11,227 nucleotides of DNA from Actinomycetota bacterium. GTDB lineage: Bacteria > Actinomycetota > Humimicrobiia > Humimicrobiales > Humimicrobiaceae. A program made the translations under genes and the position numbers. The stretch's first letter is position 1. Each line of letters starts with the position of its first letter. The stretch lies in assembly GCA_003563375.1 (NCBI GenBank), contig PWSB01000232.1:1-11227 (forward strand), written 5' to 3'. Positions 6,024 through 11,227 of the stretch are shown in pieces. A model generated the notes under the pieces. It made no database searches and was not told the origin of the DNA. It saw only the letters and a program-made list of their open reading frames with translations.

Positions 6024-6999
6024 CAACCTTTGGGGGATTTTCTGCTACAAAAGCTTCGGCTTCTTTTAGGCCCAGGAGTTTCTTTTTTGCTCCTTTATGT
6101 TGGAGAACAGACTGAGAATTTGCAAGGGCGATACTTAGCGATTCCTTGGTATTCCTTCCCTTGATGTGGGCAGCCAAAAAAGAAGAACCAAAACTGTCAC
6201 CAGCCCCGGTAGCCTCTGCAACTTTTATATCCTGGGGGAAAAGTATGTAGTAGCAACCCTCCTGATCTAGGCAGTGGACAGGATTGGGCCCATCGGTTAT
6301 CACCACTGTGCCCGGCCCCAGATCTTTTAAAGATTTCAACAGGTCTACAGCTCTTCCTTTTCCTGCAAGGTATTGGGCTTCTTGCTTATTGAGGATTAAG
6401 ATCTTGGCTTGATTTAGTATATTGGATAAGAATTTTTTGCCCTTCTCGGCCAGGTAATTGCTGGGATTAAAAAGTATATCTATATCATTTGACTTAGCAA
6501 AATCCGCAAGCCGATTAAGGGTATTAAAAGATTCTCCTACCATGCTGCAAAGATAAAACCATCTGGTCTTAAGCCTAAAGACGTCAATTTCATCGAACAT
6601 AAGGCTGTTATTTGCTCCTTTAAAGCTTAAAATTGTACGGTTTTTTTCAATGCTGTCCAGTATTATAGAATAACCTGTTTTTGAACCGCTTGGGCCCTTT
6701 GCTCCCAGAAAATCTATATTTTCTTTTTTTAGCTCTTCCAAGACTAGACCGGCACTATTATCAGAGCCGAGCTTTCCGATATAACCCACAGAAAGACCCA
6801 TCCTTGCCAGGCTTACGGCAGTATTGGTCCCTCCTCCTCCGGTATCAAAATCAAGTTCATTTATAAGCAGCTTCGAGCCGCTGGGATAAGAGATGTAACA
6901 ATCCTGCCCTTCTATGGTCCTTATGCAGATTGATTCTGATTTGTCAGTATAAGCAAATACATCCAGCGTGTTGGATCCAACCGTAATCACATCATACAT
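6001..6999 (-). CDS. PfkB-family carbohydrate or nucleoside kinase
   Basis: A 332-residue ribokinase-fold kinase that transfers phosphate from ATP to a sugar or nucleoside hydroxyl. PfkB signature 1 is the glycine-rich FDTGGGGTNTAVSLARMG (51-68). NKQE (204-207) is the Mg/phosphate motif. VITDGP (233-238) and the second signature EATGAGDSFGSSFLA (262-276) carry the catalytic base D268 and the anion hole. The N-terminal MYDVITVGSNTLDVF begins the first strand. The lid (about residues 14-50) is long, carrying YISYPSGSKLLINEL, as in uncharacterised kinases of candidate phyla. The substrate is not assignable. Its ATG follows the trxB stop by one base (TAG-C-ATG), so translation is almost surely coupled and the two proteins are made together. 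The end of the gene lies within a hairpin. Confidence 0.9.
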   Translation of the reverse strand: MYDVITVGSNTLDVFAYTDKSESICIRTIEGQDCYISYPSGSKLLINELDFDTGGGGTNTAVSLARMGLSVGYIGKLGSDNSAGLVLEELKKENIDFLGAKGPSGSKTGYSIILDSIEKNRTILSFKGANNSLMFDEIDVFRLKTRWFYLCSMVGESFNTLNRLADFAKSNDIDILFNPSNYLAEKGKKFLSNILNQAKILILNKQEAQYLAGKGRAVDLLKSLKDLGPGTVVITDGPNPVHCLDQEGCYYILFPQDIKVAEATGAGDSFGSSFLAAHIKGRNTKESLSIALANSQSVLQHKGAKKKLLGLKEAEAFVAENPPKVERQPING

Positions 7000-7000
7000 G

Positions 7001-7900
7001 CTATAAGCCCTTTATATAATTATAAGCGCTCAAGGTTGCACTGGCACCCTGCCCCGCAGCAACGATTATCTGTTTAAAGGGATAATCCGTACAATCTCCT
7101 GCAGCAAAGACGCCTTCCCTGCTGGTCATGTTCTGCCTGTCTACCATTATTTCCCCTTTATGGTTTAGATCCAGCAGCCCCTTAAGAAAAACTGTCTGTG
7201 GCTCATAACCGATGCTGATAAATATGCCCTTTATTTTAAGTGTACCTGCAGACGAGTTCTGCTTGTAGATTATTGCGTTTGCGAGCTGGCCGCCTTTTAT
7301 TTCCACGATATCCACTTTATCTAAAATAGTGACTTTTTTGCTTTCCAAAAGCCGTTGTACGAGTTCATCTTTTCCTCCCATATGCGGTTCTGGATTTAAA
7401 ATATATACATGTGACGCTATGCTTTGAAGTGAGATAGCTGAATAAAGGGCGTGGTTTCCCCCACCTATAACAGCGACGTCCATTCCCTTAAAAAGCGGTC
7501 CGTCGCAGGTTACACAATAACTTATGCCCCTGTTCCTATATTCTTCCTCTCCAGGTACATCTAATTTCTTGGGGCTAGTACCTGTGGCAATAATCGCTGA
7601 ATCTGCCAGATAGCTTGACCCGGTGGTGCTGATCTTAAGGCCTTTTTTTTCGAAAGCCAAGCCCACGGCCTCTTCTTCTACAAAATCAAAATTAAAGATA
7701 TCCAGGTGCTTTCGAAACTTAGTCACCAGGTCCGTGCCTGATATCTCCTGGAAACCTGTGTAGTTTTCTACGGTAAGGTTGTATACCACCTGGCCCCCCA
7801 GCTCTTTGCCTATTATAATGAAATTCATGTTTTTCCTTGCTGCATAAATCGCTGCTGTAATACCTGCAGGGCCAGCCCCTATAATGCCTAAGTCATACAT
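7001..7900 (-). CDS. trxB: Thioredoxin reductase-like flavoprotein
   Basis: A 299-residue FAD enzyme of the low-molecular-weight thioredoxin reductase family. GAGPAG (8-13) starts the FAD domain, VENYTGF (44-50) follows, and the redox pair is CVTC (C129, C132; the usual motif is CATC). GGGNHA (146-151) marks the pyridine-nucleotide domain, and FAAGDCTD (265-272) binds FAD near the C-terminus. Where NADPH enzymes carry HRRxxxR, this protein reads NPEPHMGGKDELVQ (about 169-182), as in AhpF-like or ferredoxin-linked relatives. NADH or another donor is therefore more likely than NADPH. No thioredoxin gene is adjacent. The ATG has a GGGGG ribosome site 8 nt upstream. It is the first gene of a unit with the PfkB kinase. 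Confidence 0.9.
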   Translation of the reverse strand: MYDLGIIGAGPAGITAAIYAARKNMNFIIIGKELGGQVVYNLTVENYTGFQEISGTDLVTKFRKHLDIFNFDFVEEEAVGLAFEKKGLKISTTGSSYLADSAIIATGTSPKKLDVPGEEEYRNRGISYCVTCDGPLFKGMDVAVIGGGNHALYSAISLQSIASHVYILNPEPHMGGKDELVQRLLESKKVTILDKVDIVEIKGGQLANAIIYKQNSSAGTLKIKGIFISIGYEPQTVFLKGLLDLNHKGEIMVDRQNMTSREGVFAAGDCTDYPFKQIIVAAGQGASATLSAYNYIKGL

Positions 7901-7921
7901 ATGCTTTTCCCCCTTTCATAT

Positions 7922-7934
7922 TGATATTATCAGA
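7922..7934. promoter_or_regulatory. Small palindrome upstream of trxB
   Basis: TGATA-T-TATCA is an 11-nt palindrome just upstream of the trxB ribosome-binding site, in the 173-nt divergent region shared with the TPR gene. It could be an operator, for example for a redox regulator, but is too short to name. No well-spaced promoter pair was found in this region; AT-rich -10-like strings are common in it. Confidence 0.2.
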
Positions 7935-8073
7935 TAAGAGACCATATTAAAATCTGGAGAAAAATACATGTTCATAACTATTTCTATATATTTTATTCCC
8001 TTATCCTTCCTTTACATTTAAACCATTTTTGATTAACTTATAGGCAAGTTTAAGAAAGGAAGTTATTTGGTTT

Positions 8074-8427
8074 ATGAGTGATGCATATTATCAATTTAAA
8101 AAAGGCAAAAAGTTAGCAGAGCAAAATAATTTTATTGAAGCGATCATGCACCTGGAAAAAGCTAAGGAGAAAGAGCCCGAAAAGGCTTCTATAAGGGAGA
8201 CCCTGGCCAGGGCCTACTATAATTGCGGGTTTTATTCTACTGCAAAAAGCAATTTCCAAAAAGCCTTAGAGATCGATGCTGCCAATGATTTTGCCTACTA
8301 TGGGCTTGGCTTGAGCCTGGCTAAAATGGGGAAAATAAAGAGGGCAATAGGCCAGCTTAAAATAGCTGCGACTATGAAGCCCCATTCCGAGGAATACAGA
8401 AGGGCATTAAAAAAATTGAGTGCCTAG
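8074..8427 (+). CDS. Tetratricopeptide repeat protein, three TPR units
   Basis: A 117-residue soluble helical protein built of three 34-residue repeats, about 3-36 (YYQFKKGKKLAEQNNFIEAI), 37-70 and 71-104. Each carries the usual small/aromatic pattern (for example YYNCGFYSTAKSNFQKALEID and YYGLGLSLAKMGKIKRAI). TPR units bind partner proteins; no catalytic part is present and no signal peptide or membrane segment is seen, so it is probably an adaptor. The ATG is preceded by AAAGGA about 13 nt upstream, a long but usable distance. Its stop codon TAG overlaps the stop of the opposing gene within the palindrome CTAG (8424-8427). Confidence 0.85.
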   Translation: MSDAYYQFKKGKKLAEQNNFIEAIMHLEKAKEKEPEKASIRETLARAYYNCGFYSTAKSNFQKALEIDAANDFAYYGLGLSLAKMGKIKRAIGQLKIAATMKPHSEEYRRALKKLSA

Positions 8428-9113
8428 TTCTCAATAAAATCAAGGAAGCCATATTCTTTTTCTATGGCCTTCACGGTTTCCTCTAATAAGGCTTTGGGGT
8501 CCTGGAGCAGGATATTGCCCGGCTTGAGGCTATGGGATATTTGGACGCCAGGCAAGTTTTCCTGTTCAAGTACTGCTAAAATATAGTCTAACATATCCAG
8601 GCTTGCAATCCTCAGGTTAAATGCTGCAACCGGCAGCCACCTTTCAGAATCCGGCCTTATCTTGTCACCCTGCGTGGGGACCCTGCTGAATATCTTAAAA
8701 AAGTAATCTTCTCCAAAAGAAGAAAAAAGCTTAAGCAAGGCTTGGGTATCCTTTGAAATCTTATCATATAGGATGCCAATGGCTTTCTTGTCCCTGAAGG
8801 ATCCACCCCTTATAACAGCCCTGAAAGCGAGCCCGCCCAGGTCTAAGGTTATGGCCAGGCCGCAGAGCTGGAACCTGGTCCGGTCTTGGTAAGCTTTTCC
8901 TATGCTATAAATGGCTCGGGGCAGGTCTTCCCTTATAGTAGCCATCTTATTTATCCTAAAAGATGACTTTACCTTCGGATCCAGCTGCCCGTAGACCATA
9001 TTGCCAAAATGCTCCATCTTCCGTTTGACTATTCTTTTCTGTTCAGTAGACATATCCAGAAAAAAAGAGAAGTCCTTACTGTCAAATCCTTTGAAATCCT
9101 TCAAAATAAACAC
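8424..9113 (-). CDS. Conserved-looking protein of unknown function, 229 residues
   Basis: I do not recognise this family. The protein is soluble, with no signal peptide, membrane segment or classic nucleotide motif. It has a basic helix with MSTEQKRIVKRKMEHFG (21-37), a likely beta core with a hydrophobic strand pair (FQLCGLAITLDLGGLAFRAV, 81-100) leading into IRGGSFRDKKAIG (101-113), and helical regions 121-142 and 171-184. It ends in acidic EYGFLDFIEN. W159 and D175 are possible conserved positions. The start is uncertain: GTG at 9113 lies only 2 nt after a perfect GGAGG, while TTG at 9104 is 11 nt away; the two differ by three residues. It has its own promoter and shares only a 4-nt stop overlap with the TPR gene, so a functional link with that gene is not implied. 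Confidence 0.8.
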   Translation of the reverse strand: MFILKDFKGFDSKDFSFFLDMSTEQKRIVKRKMEHFGNMVYGQLDPKVKSSFRINKMATIREDLPRAIYSIGKAYQDRTRFQLCGLAITLDLGGLAFRAVIRGGSFRDKKAIGILYDKISKDTQALLKLFSSFGEDYFFKIFSRVPTQGDKIRPDSERWLPVAAFNLRIASLDMLDYILAVLEQENLPGVQISHSLKPGNILLQDPKALLEETVKAIEKEYGFLDFIEN

Positions 9114-9148
9114 CGCCTCCTATAATATGCATCTATTGGGTCCTTTTT

Positions 9149-9178
9149 AATATACAAAAATTTTTAGAATATTATCAA
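9149..9178 (-). promoter_or_regulatory. Promoter of the 229-residue protein gene
   Basis: TTGATA (9178-9173, five of six matches) and TATATT (9154-9149, five of six) are 18 nt apart on the minus strand. Transcription would start near 9142, about 29 nt before the GTG start, and the leader would include GGAGG. The divergent region to 9250 is otherwise very AT-rich. Confidence 0.45.
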
Positions 9179-9250
9179 CTAAAAAAATTTTAATTCTATA
9201 AGATAGCTCGATTTGCAATTAAGCCTTTTTTGTAATATAAGGATAACATC

Positions 9251-9460
9251 ATGAAAGTAACTATTAAGACATTCAATTCAAGGATGGAAGCCGAACTTGC
9301 AAGGGGATACCTTGAAAGCAACGGCATCAAATCATATATAAGTTCTGATGATGCGGGCCAGATGTATCCTTCCCAGCAACTTGTCGGAGGGGTCCTTCTA
9401 AAGGTTGAAGAGGAAGATAAGGAAATAGCATTGAATCTATTAAAAGAAGCAGATAAATGA
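9251..9460 (+). CDS. DUF2007-family small protein
   Basis: A 69-residue protein matching my recall of DUF2007, a ferredoxin-like alpha/beta fold often called a putative signal-transducing protein. A first strand VTIKTFNS (3-10) is followed by helix RMEAELARGYLESNGI (11-26), which fits the family's pattern of an Ala-rich helix and a short loop. A second strand (KSYISSDD), the Gly-Gly turn with strand GGVLLKVEEED (46-56), and helix KEIALNLLKE complete the fold. Family function is not established; members often sit near PII-like or metabolic genes, and nothing here points to a partner. The ATG has AAGGA 7 nt upstream. It converges on the nucleotidyltransferase with a 10-nt gap, too small for a classical terminator. 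Confidence 0.75.
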   Translation: MKVTIKTFNSRMEAELARGYLESNGIKSYISSDDAGQMYPSQQLVGGVLLKVEEEDKEIALNLLKEADK

Positions 9461-9470
9461 TCTTTGGATG

Positions 9471-10139
9471 CTACCAATAATCTTTTCTGATCTTTAATAG
9501 AAGATCATCGATTACTTTTAGGTCGGTTTCCTTTGGGGGGCTTTGCCTGTAAGCCTTCAGTAGCCTTTGTTCCCATTCCCAGCATTCCTGGACTACTTCA
9601 CCTGGTGTATAATTGCCCTGCCTGAATCTTTTGACTTTCTCAAATACCGGGCTGCCGCTAAGGTCTGTATCAAAGTTTTTTGAGCTGCTGAGCAGCTGAT
9701 AGCCATTATAGAGCACCCTTAGATGGGCCGCGGCATATTTATTCGCCCTCCCGTCCTTATTTTCTAAAAACTTTTTCTGCTGGTTTTTGCCATATCCGAT
9801 AAATGAATCCCTAACTGCTTCCCTGCTCCAGACATGCTCGGCTAGCGACCTTAATTTTCTTCCATACTTATTTTCAAAGATGACCGGCGCAAAAAAGACC
9901 TCGAGTATGGTAGGCAGGCATTTGGCCGCCAGGAATAAAAATTTCCATATTTCATAATATGTGCTGTCCGTTTCACCTTCAAGCCATTTTATATCTTTTT
10001 TTTGGGGATTTAGCTTTAAAAGGTCCCGGGTCCTTGCGACAAAGACCCCTCTGTAGTCTATATCGCTTTCACCCTGGGAGAGGCCGTGCGCCTTTGAGCC
10101 CACTACTACCTTTAATATTATATTATTTGCGGTGTCCAT
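9471..10139 (-). CDS. RlaP-like nucleotidyltransferase (PF10127 type)
   Basis: A 222-residue polymerase-beta-fold nucleotidyltransferase. The family hallmark GS-x(10)-DxD appears as VVVGSKAHGLSQGESDIDYRG (11-31, split by the loop), with G14-S15 holding the triphosphate and D26/D28 binding metal. E63 in YYEIWKF is a possible third acidic residue. The LPTILEVFFAP block (75-85) and the helical AAAHLRVLYNGYQLL (136-150) match what I recall of PF10127, linked to RNA repair in some bacteria and phages. The substrate is unproven, and the usual repair partners (RNA ligase, Rtc-type genes) are not in the window. No second toxin or antitoxin gene is adjacent. The ATG at 10139 is preceded by GGAG about 13 nt upstream. 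Confidence 0.8.
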   Translation of the reverse strand: MDTANNIILKVVVGSKAHGLSQGESDIDYRGVFVARTRDLLKLNPQKKDIKWLEGETDSTYYEIWKFLFLAAKCLPTILEVFFAPVIFENKYGRKLRSLAEHVWSREAVRDSFIGYGKNQQKKFLENKDGRANKYAAAHLRVLYNGYQLLSSSKNFDTDLSGSPVFEKVKRFRQGNYTPGEVVQECWEWEQRLLKAYRQSPPKETDLKVIDDLLLKIRKDYW

Positions 10140-10258
10140 TTAATTATTTTACTCCAAAATCAAAAACAACGTTATAAGGCTATTTTTAAAAGAGTTATTT
10201 TTACTTTTTTATCATTATTCCATAAAATATATTAATAATAAAATCCCCAAGCAGGAAC

Positions 10259-10303
10259 ATGCAGGACACAAAACTCTTAGAAGAGATCTGCGGGCGCTAT
10301 TAA
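10259..10303 (+). other. Short open frame upstream of the amidohydrolase remnant
   Basis: ATG at 10259 after AGGAA starts a 14-residue peptide, MQDTKLLEEICGRY, ending in TAA. The stretch is richer in G+C than the 120 nt before it. The peptide resembles a helix seen in amidohydrolases ahead of their last barrel strands, so it could be a displaced piece of the same decayed gene in another frame. This is only a suggestion, since 14 residues carry little evidence. Confidence 0.15.
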
Positions 10304-10317
10304 TTCTTTAAGTATCT

Positions 10318-10593
10318 TTGACACTCATAAAAATGGACATACTCGAACGTTTGATAGAGATAATCCCTGCGAATAAAATTTTTGGCTCCGGCGGCGATTA
10401 CATGTTTTTAGAAGGGGTTTATGGAGCCCAAGAAAGTGTGCGGGAAGCTATTTACAGGGTGCTTCCAAAAAGAGTGGCTGATAAATATTTCACTTTTGGC
10501 CAAGCAATTGATTTTGCAAAAAAAATACTGTACAGCAATCCAAAAAGGATTTATTTAGGGGACCGGCCAGCTAAAGCAGCCCGTGTTTTTTAA
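10318..10593 (+). pseudogene. C-terminal remnant of an amidohydrolase (PF04909-like)
   Basis: The 91-codon frame reads like the last quarter of a metal-dependent amidohydrolase. IIPANKIFGSGGDYMFLEGVYG (about 13-34) matches the 'P-x-N-K-I-x-G-x-G-G-D' block that carries the last metal-binding aspartate (D27 counted from a TTG at 10318). VREAIYRVL and AIDFAKKILYSNPKRIYLGD (about 63-82) match the terminal helices. The 250 or so upstream residues forming the barrel, with the HxH metal site, are absent; an in-frame stop lies at 10309-10311. No credible start exists: TTG at 10318 and ATG at 10333 have no ribosome site. The end overlaps the HAD gene by 23 nt on the opposite strand, and the last 8 or so residues are probably not part of the original enzyme. 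It is most likely a decayed gene. Confidence 0.55.
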
Positions 10594-11170
10594 GGCGTTT
10601 CCTCAAATCATCTGCCCCCTTAAAAACGTGGCCATTTCCTCCCATCCTGGTAAATGGCAATATATAATCTTCTATATCATCAATGAATAAAGAACTGGAA
10701 GGATGGGTGCCTGCGGATTCTAATACTAACCTGTAGATCTTTTTCTCAGGTTTTCGGGCGCCTGCTTCAAAAGAAAGGATATATTGGTCAAAGTTTTTAA
10801 AGATAGCATATTTTCTCTTAAGGTAACCAAAGTGAATCTCGTCTGTATTTGACAGAATATATAGCTTGGCCTTCCCTTTCAGGGCAAGTATTAACTCTTT
10901 CATCCCTTCCATCTCCGAAAAGATATCTGCCCATATGGTATAAAATTTTTCATAGCCAAGATCAAGACTGAGCCTTTTTTTAACAATCTTAAAAAAATCA
11001 ACTGAAGAGATCTTACCTTTTTCATAAGTTGCAAGTATGCTGTCTTCAAATACCATGCCATATATCTCTTTTTGGCTATAGGGGGAATACTTTTCCAGCC
11101 TGTTGCAGGTAATATGGTGGTCAAATCTTAGTATTACATTTCCTATATCAAATATGACCAGCTTTATCAC
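10571..11170 (-). CDS. HAD-superfamily phosphatase, YihX-like
   Basis: A 199-residue, class IA haloacid-dehalogenase-fold phosphatase. Motif I is FDIGNVIL (7-14), with nucleophile D8 and glycine in place of the second aspartate, as in YihX. Motif II is LSNT (106-109), motif III is K140 in ARKPEKKIY, and motif IV is FIDDIEDY (162-169; D164, D165). A helical cap lies between about 20 and 85. The overall order matches E. coli YihX, which dephosphorylates alpha-glucose-1-phosphate; the substrate here is not proven. The start is GTG at 11170, with AGAGG 7 nt upstream. A TTGTCT (11225-11220) and an AATAAT (11202-11197) 17 nt apart form a weak candidate promoter. The last 23 nt overlap the opposing amidohydrolase remnant. 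Confidence 0.88.
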   Translation of the reverse strand: MIKLVIFDIGNVILRFDHHITCNRLEKYSPYSQKEIYGMVFEDSILATYEKGKISSVDFFKIVKKRLSLDLGYEKFYTIWADIFSEMEGMKELILALKGKAKLYILSNTDEIHFGYLKRKYAIFKNFDQYILSFEAGARKPEKKIYRLVLESAGTHPSSSLFIDDIEDYILPFTRMGGNGHVFKGADDLRKRLKKHGLL

Positions 11171-11227
11171 AGATAAACCTCTATCTTTACTAATTCATTA
11201 TTATGCTCTCTATGACAAAAGACAACA

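Noticed and set aside
9213..9241. TTGCAA and TATAAG 17 nt apart upstream of the DUF2007 gene
   Set aside because: The -10 match overlaps the AAGGA ribosome site, so a transcript from it would lack that site. One of the two signals must be accidental, and the ribosome site is the better supported one.
1..11227. CRISPR array, phage defence cassette or toxin-antitoxin pair
   Set aside because: No regularly spaced repeats are visible and no defence genes are recognisable; the nucleotidyltransferase lacks an adjacent partner gene.

Overview
The window looks like chromosomal DNA from a compact, AT-rich bacterial genome (about 40% G+C by eye). The gene set is mostly soluble housekeeping and signalling: a cysteine desulfurase, a flavin thioredoxin reductase, a PfkB sugar kinase, a GGDEF/HD-GYP protein and several small conserved families. 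Genes switch strand often. Convergent neighbours nearly touch or overlap, and ATG, GTG and probably TTG starts are all used. This style, together with a DUF6125/ATC-hydrolase-like protein, a DUF2007 protein and an RlaP-like nucleotidyltransferase, would fit an uncultivated anaerobic lineage such as Omnitrophota. That placement is a guess; no rRNA or marker gene is present to confirm it.

Layout. Bases 1-411 hold the DNA-binding N-terminal part of an IS630-type transposase with no catalytic domain, followed by a perfect 10-bp inverted repeat. Bases 441-2358 hold a metallo-beta-lactamase-fold hydrolase (+) converging with a cysteine desulfurase (-). The desulfurase has a near-consensus promoter with a palindrome abutting its -35 box. 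Bases 2513-4226 (+) hold a 48-residue zinc-ribbon protein, a DUF6125/ATC-hydrolase-like protein and an NAD(P)-dependent epimerase/reductase; the last two are 5 nt apart. Bases 4388-7900 (-) hold thioredoxin reductase, then a PfkB kinase whose start codon is 1 nt beyond the reductase stop, then a hairpin and promoter, then a PAS-GGDEF-HD-GYP protein. Bases 8074-9460 hold a TPR protein (+), an unrecognised 229-residue protein (-) sharing a CTAG stop overlap with it, and a DUF2007 protein (+). Bases 9471-11170 hold an RlaP-like nucleotidyltransferase (-), a C-terminal amidohydrolase remnant (+) and a HAD phosphatase (-).

Functionally the window splits into small units rather than one pathway. 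The most interesting points are: a GGDEF protein with intact synthase and inhibitory motifs joined to an HD-GYP domain that has lost the histidine of HD; a thioredoxin reductase lacking the usual NADPH-phosphate motif and coupled to a sugar kinase; two genes whose -10-like boxes lie 7-9 nt from the start with no Shine-Dalgarno sequence, suggesting leaderless mRNAs; and a possible pair of alternative hairpins between the kinase and the GGDEF gene. I found no CRISPR array, tRNA, rRNA or convincing defence system, and no compelling new multi-gene system.
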